Assembly: GCF_031323975.1 (NCBI RefSeq)
Contig: NZ_JAVIWS010000001.1
Coordinates: forward strand, 3,906,001 to 3,970,000
Length of the DNA stretch: 64,000 nucleotides
Direction: 5' to 3'
DNA from: Escherichia ruysiae
GTDB lineage: Bacteria; Pseudomonadota; Gammaproteobacteria; Enterobacterales; Enterobacteriaceae
In this document: piece after piece, positions 9,284-18,335 of the stretch
Position numbering within the stretch: position 1 is the stretch's first letter
Layout: each line of letters starts with the position of its first letter
Program-made: the position numbers and the translations under genes
The notes under the pieces: model-generated
The model's database searches: none
Told to the model about the DNA's origin: nothing
What the model saw: the letters and a program-made list of their open reading frames with translations, nothing else

Positions 9284-10738
9284 ATGGAACATCAGAGAAA
9301 ACTATTCCAGCAACGCGGATATAGCGAAGATTTATTACCGAAAACACAAAGTCAACGTACCTGGAAAACATTTAACTACTTTACCTTATGGATGGGTTCG
9401 GTTCATAACGTTCCCAATTATGTAATGGTCGGCGGCTTTTTTATTCTCGGCTTGTCTACTTTTAGTATTATGCTGGCAATTATCCTTAGCGCCTTTTTTA
9501 TAGCTGCGGTAATGGTATTAAACGGTGCTGCGGGCAGTAAATACGGCGTGCCTTTTGCTATGATCCTGCGAGCTTCGTATGGCGTGCGTGGCGCACTGTT
9601 TCCCGGACTGTTAAGAGGCGGGATTGCCGCCATCATGTGGTTTGGTTTGCAGTGTTATGCCGGATCGCTGGCCTGCTTGATCCTGATTGGCAAAATCTGG
9701 CCGGGATTTTTAACTCTCGGCGGTGATTTTACCCTGTTAGGGCTTTCTCTACCGGGCTTAATCACTTTCTTACTCTTCTGGCTGGTTAACGTTGGTATTG
9801 GTTTTGGCGGTGGCAAAGTTTTAAATAAATTCACCGCTATTCTTAACCCGTGCATCTATATCGTCTTCGGCGGTATGGCAATTTGGGCGATTTCGCTGGT
9901 AGGGATTGCTCCAATCTTTGACTACATTCCTGGCGGTATTCAGAAAGCAGAAAATAGTGGCTTCCTGTTCCTGGTGGTGATCAACGCGGTGGTTGCGGTC
10001 TGGGCGGCACCGGCGGTGAGCGCATCAGACTTTACGCAAAACGCTCACTCTTTCCGTGAGCAGGCGCTGGGGCAAACGCTCGGTTTGGTTGTGGCCTATA
10101 TTCTGTTTGCGGTCGCCGGGGTATGTATTATTGCCGGAGCCAGTATTCATTACGGCGCTGACACCTGGAACGTGCTGGATATTGTTCAGCGTTGGGACAG
10201 CCTGTTTGCCTCGTTCTTTGCGGTACTGGTTATTCTGATGACAACCATCTCCACTAACGCCACCGGTAATATTATTCCGGCCGGTTATCAGATTGCCGCT
10301 ATTGCACCGACGAAACTGACCTATAAAAACGGCGTACTGATTGCCAGTATTATCAGCCTGCTGATCTGCCCGTGGAAATTAATGGAGAATCAGGACAGTA
10401 TTTATCTGTTCCTCGATATTATCGGTGGGATGCTGGGGCCGGTAATTGGTGTGATGATGGCGCATTATTTCGTAGTAATGCGCGGGCAAATTAATCTTGA
10501 TGAACTGTACACCGCACCAGGTGATTTTAAATATTACGATAACGGTTTTAACCTCACTGCATTCTCTGTCACTCTGGTGGCGGTTATTTTATCTCTCGGC
10601 GGTAAATTTATTCCGGTCATGGAACCGTTATCGCGTGTTTCATGGTTTGTCGGCGTCATCGTCGCCTTTGCGGCCTACGCTTTATTAAAGAAACGCACAG
10701 CAGTAGAAAAAACAGGAGAGCAAAAAGTCACAGGTTAA
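9284..10738 (+). CDS. allP: Allantoin permease (NCS1 family)
   Basis: AllP (YbbW) is a 484-residue member of the NCS1 nucleobase-cation symport family with about 12 membrane helices, ending in a charged cytoplasmic tail. It begins with the polar N-terminus typical of the family (RKLFQQRGYSEDLLPKTQSQ) before the first helix, and imports allantoin for AllB encoded 59 nt downstream. The 169-bp gap before it is AT-rich and probably carries its own promoter. K-12 annotations have placed a tiny unlikely gene (ybbV) in this gap; no convincing frame is seen here. Confidence 0.94.
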   Translation: MEHQRKLFQQRGYSEDLLPKTQSQRTWKTFNYFTLWMGSVHNVPNYVMVGGFFILGLSTFSIMLAIILSAFFIAAVMVLNGAAGSKYGVPFAMILRASYGVRGALFPGLLRGGIAAIMWFGLQCYAGSLACLILIGKIWPGFLTLGGDFTLLGLSLPGLITFLLFWLVNVGIGFGGGKVLNKFTAILNPCIYIVFGGMAIWAISLVGIAPIFDYIPGGIQKAENSGFLFLVVINAVVAVWAAPAVSASDFTQNAHSFREQALGQTLGLVVAYILFAVAGVCIIAGASIHYGADTWNVLDIVQRWDSLFASFFAVLVILMTTISTNATGNIIPAGYQIAAIAPTKLTYKNGVLIASIISLLICPWKLMENQDSIYLFLDIIGGMLGPVIGVMMAHYFVVMRGQINLDELYTAPGDFKYYDNGFNLTAFSVTLVAVILSLGGKFIPVMEPLSRVSWFVGVIVAFAAYALLKKRTAVEKTGEQKVTG

Positions 10739-10797
10739 TTAATCCCGATATTGAACATTGAGTTAAAAAACAATCTGTATTTTACAAGGAGTTTGTT

Positions 10798-12159
10798 ATG
10801 TCTTTTGATTTAATTATTAAAAACGGCACCGTCATTTTAGAAAACGAAGCTCGCGTTGTAGATATTGCCGTTAAAGGCGGAAAAATTGCCGCTATCGGTC
10901 AGGATCTGGGCGATGCAAAAGAAGTTATGGATGCGTCTGGTCTGGTGGTTTCTCCGGGTATGGTCGATGCGCACAGCCATATTTCTGAACCGGGTCGTAG
11001 CCACTGGGAAGGTTATGAAACCGGCACTCGCGCAGCGGCAAAAGGCGGTATCACCACCATGATCGAAATGCCGCTCAACCAGTTGCCAGCAACCGTTGAT
11101 CGCGCATCGATTGAACTGAAGTTCGACGCCGCTAAAGGTAAGTTGACTGTCGATGCGGCACAACTGGGTGGCCTGGTCTCTTATAACATCGACCGTCTGC
11201 ACGAACTGGATGAAGTGGGCGTTGTCGGCTTCAAATGCTTCGTTGCGACCTGTGGCGATCGTGGTATCGACAACGACTTCCGTGACGTAAACGACTGGCA
11301 GTTCTTCAAAGGCGCGCAGAAGCTGGGCGAAATGGGGCAGCCGGTGCTGGTGCACTGCGAAAACGCCCTGATCTGTGATGAACTGGGCGAAGAAGCGAAG
11401 CGTGAAGGTCGCGTAACCGCACATGACTATGTGGCTTCTCGTCCGGTATTTACCGAAGTGGAAGCGATTCGCCGCGTACTGTACCTGGCGAAAGTTGCCG
11501 GTTGCCGTCTGTACGTTTGCCACATCAGCAGCCCGGAAGGTGTTGAGGAAGTGACTCGTGCGCGTCAGGAAGGTCAGGATGTTACCTGTGAATCCTGCCC
11601 GCATTACTTTGTGCTGGATACCGATCAGTTCGAAGAAATTGGCACCCTGGCGAAGTGTTCACCGCCGATCCGCGATCTGGAAAACCAGAAAGGCATGTGG
11701 GAAAAACTGTTTAACGGTGAAATCGACTGCCTGGTTTCCGACCACTCTCCATGCCCGCCGGAAATGAAAGCCGGTAACATCATGAAAGCATGGGGCGGTA
11801 TCGCCGGTCTGCAAAGCTGCATGGACGTGATGTTCGATGAAGCAGTACAGAAACGCGGTATGTCTCTGGCCATGTTTGGCAAATTAATGGCGACTAATGC
11901 AGCAGATATCTTCGGTCTGCAGCAAAAAGGTCGTATCGCCTCAGGAAAAGATGCCGACTTTGTCTTCATTCAACCGAATAGCAGCTATGTTCTTACCAAT
12001 GACGATTTGGAATATCGCCACAAAGTCAGCCCGTATGTTGGCCGAACCATTGGCGCGCGTATCACGAAAACCATCTTACGTGGTGATGTGATTTACGACA
12101 TCGAACAGGGCTTCCCTGTTGCGCCGAAAGGTCAATTTATCCTTAAACATCAGCAGTAA
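10798..12159 (+). CDS. allB: Allantoinase
   Basis: AllB opens the hydantoin ring of allantoin to give allantoate. The 453-residue amidohydrolase shows the full binuclear metal set: H59 and H61 in [10 protein letters not shown], the lysine normally carboxylated in VGFKCFV, histidines in LVHCEN and CHISSPEG, and the aspartate in SDHSPCP. It sits 59 nt after allP behind an AAGGAG site. A GC hairpin without T run (12172-12196) precedes ybbY. Its product goes to AllC, encoded on the other strand at 15713-16948. Confidence 0.98.
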   Translation: MSFDLIIKNGTVILENEARVVDIAVKGGKIAAIGQDLGDAKEVMDASGLVVSPGMVDAHSHISEPGRSHWEGYETGTRAAAKGGITTMIEMPLNQLPATVDRASIELKFDAAKGKLTVDAAQLGGLVSYNIDRLHELDEVGVVGFKCFVATCGDRGIDNDFRDVNDWQFFKGAQKLGEMGQPVLVHCENALICDELGEEAKREGRVTAHDYVASRPVFTEVEAIRRVLYLAKVAGCRLYVCHISSPEGVEEVTRARQEGQDVTCESCPHYFVLDTDQFEEIGTLAKCSPPIRDLENQKGMWEKLFNGEIDCLVSDHSPCPPEMKAGNIMKAWGGIAGLQSCMDVMFDEAVQKRGMSLAMFGKLMATNAADIFGLQQKGRIASGKDADFVFIQPNSSYVLTNDDLEYRHKVSPYVGRTIGARITKTILRGDVIYDIEQGFPVAPKGQFILKHQQ

Positions 12160-12171
12160 TCTGGCCCCTGC

Positions 12172-12196
12172 AATGCCCGCCTTCGCGGCGGGCATT
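12172..12196 (+). terminator. Hairpin after allB
   Basis: AATGCCCGCC TTCGC GGCGGGCATT forms a 10-bp stem with a short loop, but no T run follows and ybbY starts 20 nt later. It may attenuate rather than end transcription. Confidence 0.5.
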
Positions 12197-12215
12197 CTCC
12201 GGTTAAGGTGTGTTT

Positions 12216-13517
12216 ATGTTCAATTTTGCAGTGAGCCGCGAAAGCCTGTTATCAGGATTTCAGTGGTTTTTCTTTATTTTTTGCAACACGGTTGTGGTTC
12301 CTCCTACGCTGCTTTCGGCTTTTCAGTTGCCGCAAAGTAGTCTGCTTACGCTCACCCAATATGCTTTTCTTGCTACTGCACTGGCCTGCTTCGCTCAGGC
12401 GTTCTGCGGTCATCGTCGCGCTATTATGGAAGGGCCAGGTGGCCTGTGGTGGGGAACTATCCTCACTATCACCCTTGGCGAAGCATCGCGCGGAACGCCT
12501 GTCAATGATATCGCCACCAGTCTGGCGGTGGGGATTGCGATTTCCGGCGTGCTGACGATATTGATTGGACTTAGTGGATTAGGTCATCGCCTTGCGCGGT
12601 TATTTACTCCGACGGTGATGGTGCTGTTTATGCTGATGCTGGGCGCGCAGCTGACCACTATCTTTTTCAAAGGTATGCTCGGGCTGCCGTTTGGCATAGC
12701 CGACCCGAATTTTAAAATTCAGTTACCGCCGTTCGCGCTCTCGGTGGCGGTGATGTGCCTGGTACTGGGGATGATTATCTTCCTGCCGCAACGTTTTGCT
12801 CGTTACGGCCTGTTGGTCGGCACGATAACCGGCTGGTTGTTGTGGTACTTTTGCTTTCCTTCTTCGCATTCGCTCTCCGGTGAGTTGCACTGGCAGTGGT
12901 TCCCGCTCGGCAGTGGCGGTGCGTTGTCGCCGGGAATTATTCTGACGGCGGTGATTACAGGTCTGGTGAATATCAGTAATACCTACGGTGCGATTCGGGG
13001 CACGGATGTTTTTTATCCGCAGCAGGGCGCGGGGAATACGCGTTATCGTCGCAGCTTTGTGGCAACCGGATTTATGACGCTGATAACCGTGCCGCTGGCG
13101 GTAATACCATTCTCGCCGTTTGTTTCATCCATTGGTTTATTAACCCAGACTGGCGATTACACGCGGCGTTCGTTTATTTATGGCAGCGTTATTTGCCTGC
13201 TGGTGGCACTGGTTCCGGCACTCACGCGACTATTTTGCAGTATCCCTTTACCAGTGAGTAGCGCGGTCATGCTGGTTTCTTATCTGCCTTTACTCTTTTC
13301 CGCGCTGGTGTTTAGTCAGCAAATAACGTTTACCGCTCGCAATATTTATCGACTCGCATTGCCGTTATTTGTCGGCATATTTTTAATGGCATTACCGCCT
13401 GTGTATCTGCAAGACCTTCCATTAACGCTTCGTCCTCTGCTCAGTAACGGCTTACTGGTCGGAATTTTACTGGCTGTTCTTATGGATAATCTTATTCCGT
13501 GGGAACGCATCGAATAA
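12216..13517 (+). CDS. ybbY: YbbY, putative purine permease (NCS2 family)
   Basis: A 433-residue polytopic protein with about 12 membrane segments, related to the xanthine/uracil (NCS2, UraA/UacT) permeases. Family-like sites include EGPGGLWWGTILT near residue 70 and the NISNTYGAIRGTDVF region near 250. Its substrate is not established; position between allB and glxK suggests a purine-degradation intermediate. ATG 12216 is preferred over the GTG 6 nt upstream because it gives the usual MFNFAVSRES start and has GGTTAAGGTG before it. glxK follows 21 nt downstream. Confidence 0.93.
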   Translation: MFNFAVSRESLLSGFQWFFFIFCNTVVVPPTLLSAFQLPQSSLLTLTQYAFLATALACFAQAFCGHRRAIMEGPGGLWWGTILTITLGEASRGTPVNDIATSLAVGIAISGVLTILIGLSGLGHRLARLFTPTVMVLFMLMLGAQLTTIFFKGMLGLPFGIADPNFKIQLPPFALSVAVMCLVLGMIIFLPQRFARYGLLVGTITGWLLWYFCFPSSHSLSGELHWQWFPLGSGGALSPGIILTAVITGLVNISNTYGAIRGTDVFYPQQGAGNTRYRRSFVATGFMTLITVPLAVIPFSPFVSSIGLLTQTGDYTRRSFIYGSVICLLVALVPALTRLFCSIPLPVSSAVMLVSYLPLLFSALVFSQQITFTARNIYRLALPLFVGIFLMALPPVYLQDLPLTLRPLLSNGLLVGILLAVLMDNLIPWERIE

Positions 13518-13538
13518 TTTGTTGAAAAAGGATTGATA

Positions 13539-14684
13539 ATGAAGATTGTCATTGCGCCAGACTCTTTTAAAGAGAGCTTAAGTGCAGAAAAATGTTGTCA
13601 GGCAATTAAAGCCGGGTTTTCGACCCTCTTTCCCGATGCGCACTATATCTGTTTGCCGATAGCGGATGGCGGCGAAGGGACGGTGGATGCGATGGTCGCC
13701 GCGACGGGCGGCAACATCGTGAAGCTTGAAGTCTGCGGGCCGATGGGCGAAAAAGTGAATGCTTTTTATGGCCTTACCGGCGACGGGAAAACGGCGGTGA
13801 TTGAGATGGCGGCAGCAAGTGGCCTGATGCTGGTCGCGCCTGAAAAGCGTAATCCATTGCTGGCGTCAAGTTATGGCACCGGCGAGCTGATTCGTCATGC
13901 GCTGGATAACGGCATTCGCCATATTATTCTCGGCATTGGCGGCAGCGCGACGGTAGACGGCGGTATGGGCATGGCGCAGGCGCTCGGTGTGCGTTTCATT
14001 GATGCCGACGGTCAGGCGCTGGCGGCAAACGGCGGCAATTTAGCGCGTGTGGCAAGCATTGAGATGGAGGAATGCGATCCGCGTCTGGCGAGCTGTCATA
14101 TTGAAGTGGCGTGTGATGTTGATAACCCGCTGGTAGGGGCACGCGGCGCGGCGGCGGTGTTTGGCCCGCAAAAAGGGGCAACGCCGGAGATGGTCGAAGA
14201 GCTGGAGCAGGGGCTGCAAAATTTCGCCCGTGTTTTGCAGCAGCAAACGGAAATCAATGTCTGCCAGATGGCGGGCGGCGGCGCGGCGGGCGGTATGGGT
14301 ATTGCGGCGGCGGTATTTCTCAATGCGGATATTAAACCGGGTATTGAGATTGTACTGCGGGCGGTCAACCTGGAGCAGGCGGTGCAGGGAGCGGCGCTGG
14401 TGATCACCGGGGAAGGGCGCATCGACTCGCAAACGGCAGGCGGTAAAGCGCCGCTGGGCGTGGCGTCGGTGGCGAAGCAGTTTAATGTACCGGTGATTGG
14501 GATTGCTGGCGTATTGGGTGATGGTGTGGAAGTGGTGCACCAGTACGGCATTGACGCGGTGTTCAGCATTTTGCCACGTCTGGCACCTTTAGCCGAAGTG
14601 CTCGCCAGTGGTGAAACCAATCTCTTCAACAGCGCGCGAAATATTGCCTGCGCCATTAAAATAGGTCAGGGAATTAAACCCTGA
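13539..14684 (+). CDS. glxK: Glycerate 2-kinase
   Basis: GlxK phosphorylates D-glycerate to 2-phosphoglycerate, delivering allantoin or glyoxylate carbon to glycolysis. The 381-residue glycerate kinase type I fold shows the N-terminal APDSFKES motif, the nucleotide and substrate loops [12 protein letters not shown] and [19 protein letters not shown], and [12 protein letters not shown] near the C-terminus. ATG 13539 has AAAGGATTG before it and is the conventional start. It is the last gene of the plus-strand all cluster and converges on allE. Confidence 0.97.
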   Translation: MKIVIAPDSFKESLSAEKCCQAIKAGFSTLFPDAHYICLPIADGGEGTVDAMVAATGGNIVKLEVCGPMGEKVNAFYGLTGDGKTAVIEMAAASGLMLVAPEKRNPLLASSYGTGELIRHALDNGIRHIILGIGGSATVDGGMGMAQALGVRFIDADGQALAANGGNLARVASIEMEECDPRLASCHIEVACDVDNPLVGARGAAAVFGPQKGATPEMVEELEQGLQNFARVLQQQTEINVCQMAGGGAAGGMGIAAAVFLNADIKPGIEIVLRAVNLEQAVQGAALVITGEGRIDSQTAGGKAPLGVASVAKQFNVPVIGIAGVLGDGVEVVHQYGIDAVFSILPRLAPLAEVLASGETNLFNSARNIACAIKIGQGIKP

Positions 14685-14694
14685 TTCTTACCTT

Positions 14695-14727
14695 TAAAGC
14701 GGATGCGGTTCATATCGCATCTGCTTC
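14695..14727 (+). terminator. Hairpin after glxK
   Basis: AAGCGGATGCG (top arm) pairs with CGCATCTGCTT across GTTCATAT just after the glxK stop codon. It lacks a long T run but is the only strong hairpin in position to close the plus-strand operon. Confidence 0.55.
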
Positions 14728-14847
14728 TGATTGCTACGAGCATGGCTTTCCCCCTCTCCCCAAAGGGGCGAGGGGATTGTCTGTGCGGTTTTCAGCCTGA
14801 AGCGGATGCATTTTATCCCGCATCTGTTTTTTGCCTGAATTTACCGC

Positions 14848-14874
14848 AAAAAAAGCCACGGTATAAACCGTGGC
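14848..14874 (-). terminator. allE rho-independent terminator
   Basis: GCCACGGT / ACCGTGGC with a short loop is preceded on the plus strand by seven A residues, so on the minus strand, downstream of allE, the stem is followed by a T run. This is the probable end of the allD-allC-allE transcript. Confidence 0.88.
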
Positions 14875-14916
14875 AAAATCCAACATAGCTAAAAATAATC
14901 AGGCGAGTGGTATGAC

Positions 14917-15702
14917 TTAAATCTCTACGTCGCGGTTGCAATCTTTCGAGTAAATATAGCTGAACGCTTCACCACGCCCTACGCCATAACCGGCTTGTAA
15001 AGAATATGCGCTCATAAAGATGTAATCGCCTTTTTTCACCGGTATCCAGTTATTATCAAGGTTATAAACTCCCTGACCGGAAAGAATATAAGCACCGTGC
15101 TCCTGAACGTGGGTTTCGATATAACCGTGGCTGGCACCTGGCGCAAAAGAGAGGATATGCATGTTCATATCAAAACCTAACTCTTTGGGCAGAAAATCCA
15201 GCAGGATCACATCATCCATACCTTCATAATGAATGCGTTCCAGTTCGCTGGCATTGCCAGAAACCAGCCACGGCGCATGACCTTCTACCGGAACATAGCG
15301 GCGCTTATACAAGAAGATTTGGCTGTCTTCGGCCTGGGCATTAACAAACGTCATTAAGGAGCCTGGCGGGCAATAAAGATAGCCACCTTCGCTTAAGGCA
15401 AATGTTTTTCCTTCGGCTTCGGCAGTGATATTTCCAGAAATGACATACAGGAACGTTTCAATTCCTTCTCCGCCGAATCCCTGCTGATTACCGCCGTTTT
15501 GATGCAGCGTCACCAGATAATCGACAAACGTAGCGCCAAGCTTTGGTGTGGACAGGATTGTCGCGTCACAATTTTCAAAGCCAGGAATAATATTTTTTAC
15601 CAGACCATCCGGGGTTAACAGCGCGAAATTACCGTGTTTAACAATCGCACGGTTAACCAGTAAATCATCGCGGTAACCGGTGACGTTATTTAAATATCCC
15701 AT
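14917..15702 (-). CDS. allE: (S)-ureidoglycine aminohydrolase
   Basis: AllE (YlbA) releases ammonia from (S)-ureidoglycine to give (S)-ureidoglycolate, fixing stereochemistry before AllD or AllA acts. The 261-residue protein has two cupin halves; manganese ligands belong to the C-terminal cupin around HILSFAPGASHGYIETHVQEH. Third gene of the minus-strand allD-allC-allE operon, 10 nt after allC; a strong terminator follows. No anomaly is seen. Confidence 0.97.
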   Translation of the reverse strand: MGYLNNVTGYRDDLLVNRAIVKHGNFALLTPDGLVKNIIPGFENCDATILSTPKLGATFVDYLVTLHQNGGNQQGFGGEGIETFLYVISGNITAEAEGKTFALSEGGYLYCPPGSLMTFVNAQAEDSQIFLYKRRYVPVEGHAPWLVSGNASELERIHYEGMDDVILLDFLPKELGFDMNMHILSFAPGASHGYIETHVQEHGAYILSGQGVYNLDNNWIPVKKGDYIFMSAYSLQAGYGVGRGEAFSYIYSKDCNRDVEI

Positions 15703-15712
15703 TTATAACTCC

Positions 15713-16948
15713 TTATTTCTGCCAGGCAAGTTGATAAAGCATGAGTGCCAACGTTTTGACCCCTTCGGCAAGGTCGGTAATATTGGTGCGTTCCGCCGGG
15801 TTATGGCTGATCCCGTTAATGCTGGGAATGAAAATCATGCAGGTCGGCACGCGAGGCGCGAAAATTTGCGCATCGTGCCCGGCACCACTGTGCATCACCC
15901 GGTAATTCAGTTTTTCTGTTTCACACAGTTCCGTCAGGGTGGTGACCAGCTCTTCGTTCATCGGCACCGGTTCTTCGTCCATCCATAAATCGATATCAAT
16001 ACCAATGTCCATTTCATCGCAAATCGCCCGCATGTCGTTTTCTAACTGTTGGGTGAAATCGCGCAGCACGGCAGCGTCGGTGTGACGACAATCAATGGTG
16101 AACGTGGTTTTACCCGGCACTACGTTAACCGTATTTGGGCGCGGCTCCACCTTGCCAAAGGTCAGCACCAGCGGATCGCCCATCTTTTTCGCTTTGGCTA
16201 CGGACTGATTGCAAATGCGGCTAAACGCATAAACCGTGTCACGACGATAGCCCATCGGCGTGGTGCCTGCATGGTTTGATTCGCCGTTCAGCGTCACCGT
16301 ATAGCGACGTTGCCCGACAATTGCATTCACCACGCCAATTGACTGCCCATTACTTTCCAGCACACAGCCCTGTTCGATATGCAGTTCGACAAAGGCTTGA
16401 ATATCCTGACGCGGAGTTAGTGGGGCGTTCGGCAGAGTGAATCCGCAAGCCTTCATCGCATCGACAAAACTATTTCCTTTGGCATCACAGATATTCCGCA
16501 CGTCGTCAGGATTCGCCAGCCCAAAGATATTTTTACTGCCCCAGAAGACATACGGGAAGCGGCTGCCTTCTTCTTCCGCCATCGCCACCACTTCGACAGT
16601 ACGTAGCGGCGCGCCGTATTGTGTTTTCAGCCAGTCAATTGCCAGCCACGCCGCCAGTGCGCCGAATTGCCCGTCGAGGTTACCGCCGTTAACCACGGTA
16701 TCGATATGCGAACCGCTCAGAACCACTTCCTGTGGATATTCGCTGCCACTCAGGCGACCGTATAAATTCCCCACGTCATCGAAACGTGTTTCCAGCCCAC
16801 TTGCTGCCATTCTTTTTTTAAATTGCTGCTGGGTTTCCAGCCATTCCGGCGAATAAAGTAAACGGGTCATACCGCCGGTTGGATCCGCGCCAAAAGAGGA
16901 AAGCCAGGGCAGCGTTTCTTCTATAGCTTGACGAAAATGTGTAATCAT
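15713..16948 (-). CDS. allC: Allantoate amidohydrolase
   Basis: AllC hydrolyses allantoate to ureidoglycine, CO2 and ammonia. The 411-residue enzyme belongs to the M20/carbamoylase family: metal ligands lie in SGSHIDTVVNGGNLDG, MAEEEGSRFP, ELHIEQG and HSGAGHDAQ, and the lid domain contains VGQRRYTVTLNGESNHAG. ATG 16946-16948 is chosen over a start 18 nt upstream because it gives the family N-terminus MITHFRQAIEE and is preceded by AGGA. It lies 21 nt after allD. Confidence 0.97.
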   Translation of the reverse strand: MITHFRQAIEETLPWLSSFGADPTGGMTRLLYSPEWLETQQQFKKRMAASGLETRFDDVGNLYGRLSGSEYPQEVVLSGSHIDTVVNGGNLDGQFGALAAWLAIDWLKTQYGAPLRTVEVVAMAEEEGSRFPYVFWGSKNIFGLANPDDVRNICDAKGNSFVDAMKACGFTLPNAPLTPRQDIQAFVELHIEQGCVLESNGQSIGVVNAIVGQRRYTVTLNGESNHAGTTPMGYRRDTVYAFSRICNQSVAKAKKMGDPLVLTFGKVEPRPNTVNVVPGKTTFTIDCRHTDAAVLRDFTQQLENDMRAICDEMDIGIDIDLWMDEEPVPMNEELVTTLTELCETEKLNYRVMHSGAGHDAQIFAPRVPTCMIFIPSINGISHNPAERTNITDLAEGVKTLALMLYQLAWQK

Positions 16949-16969
16949 AGGAAAGTCCTGTCTCAATAA

Positions 16970-18019
16970 TTATTGCGCAAAGGGATTTTTCGTTTCGTAT
17001 GACGTGTTATAAAGCGCGCCGGAAATTAAATACTGGTAAATGTCATCAACAATTTCGATGCCTTCGACGGCGGCTTTTTGTTGTTTAATATCCTGATCCT
17101 GACCGGGATAATAAACCTGGTTAAAACCGGGCGCGGGGGTAATGGCATTTAATTCACGCATGGTCTGGCTAAGATGTTGACGGAATATTTCGCTGGAGGA
17201 GAAAAAGTTCGGGTTAATAACTACATGTAATTGCCCCAAATTACGCCCGGCGTGTAGATCGTCATACATCGAACTGACCTGGCGCCCGAACGGTAAGCCG
17301 AGTAACACGCCTGAGAGGACGTCAATCATCATCATCAGGCCATACCCTTTCGGCCCAGCGGCGGGGAGCAGAGCATGTACCGCGAACGGATCGGTTGTTG
17401 GTGCACCGTTTTTATCGACCGCCCAGCTTTCCGGGATAGACATATTACGCGAGCGGGCGTCGAGCACTTTTCCCCATGCCTGTACGGTAGTCGCCATATC
17501 AAAGGTAAGGATCTCGTCGCCTTCTCCCGGCGCGGCAAAGGCAAGTGGGTTAGTACCGTAGTAAATTTCCGCGCCGCCAAACGGCACCACCATTGGATCG
17601 GACTGGCACATCGAAATGCCAATTAATCCGGCGCGGGCTGCCTGCTGCACAAAATAAGAGATTGCGCCGCTGTGACCCATCCGGCTGATACCGACCACCG
17701 CAACGCCATTTTGTTGTGCTGTTTTAATGGCATGTTCCATGCCCATTTTCGCGGCGACCTGCCCGGCGGCATTGTCGGCATGTAAAATTGCCGAACACGG
17801 CCCCGTTTCTTCAAGACGGAACTCCGGTTCGCGGTTGGTGCCGCCTTTTGAAATACGTTCTGCGTAGTATTCCACGCGTACCGCGCCATGAGAGTGGATC
17901 CCTCTGGCATCGGCATAAACCAATACTTCAGCCACGGTTGCAGCGTGCTCACGTTTTAATCCAGCCTGGCAGAGTTTATTCTCGATTAGCTGGTGGAGTG
18001 TTTCCCGACTGATTTTCAT
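16970..18019 (-). CDS. allD: Ureidoglycolate dehydrogenase (NAD+)
   Basis: AllD oxidises (S)-ureidoglycolate to oxalurate, the first step of the nitrogen- and energy-yielding anaerobic branch. The 349-residue protein belongs to the LDH2/MDG2 oxidoreductase family; recognisable elements are the HSHGAVRVEYY catalytic region near residue 44, the GMGHSGA-like VGISRMGHSGAISYF stretch and the PAAGPKGYGLMMMIDVL helix. First gene of the allDCE operon; AllS activates it from the 316-bp region shared with fdrA. Confidence 0.97.
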   Translation of the reverse strand: MKISRETLHQLIENKLCQAGLKREHAATVAEVLVYADARGIHSHGAVRVEYYAERISKGGTNREPEFRLEETGPCSAILHADNAAGQVAAKMGMEHAIKTAQQNGVAVVGISRMGHSGAISYFVQQAARAGLIGISMCQSDPMVVPFGGAEIYYGTNPLAFAAPGEGDEILTFDMATTVQAWGKVLDARSRNMSIPESWAVDKNGAPTTDPFAVHALLPAAGPKGYGLMMMIDVLSGVLLGLPFGRQVSSMYDDLHAGRNLGQLHVVINPNFFSSSEIFRQHLSQTMRELNAITPAPGFNQVYYPGQDQDIKQQKAAVEGIEIVDDIYQYLISGALYNTSYETKNPFAQ

Positions 18020-18335
18020 CTGTCTTCCTTTTTAACGACGGTGTGAAGCATGACTGCAATTAACATACAGGGAAAATATCTGGATTATGTGATCCAGACA
18101 GGCAAAAAAATATAATTAGAATTTATTTGATAATCCGCGCACTTTTGGTTTGTTTTTTAAAATAACCCTGCTTGTTAAAAATTAGCAGATAATAGTCTGG
18201 CGGTTATTTGAATTCTTTTGCTAATAATTCCCGTGTGATATTCATCACCTTATTTTTCATCGGTCATCGATACCGTAATTGACACATTAACACTGCTCGT
18301 GCAATTGCCATGGGTGCAATTTTTAAGGAGTTGTT
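18020..18335. promoter_or_regulatory. Divergent allD-fdrA control region
   Basis: A 316-bp AT-rich gene-free interval separates the starts of allD (minus) and fdrA (plus). AllS is known to act upstream of allD, so its site should lie here, but no palindrome clear enough to name was picked out by eye. No reading frame of interest was found. Confidence 0.6.
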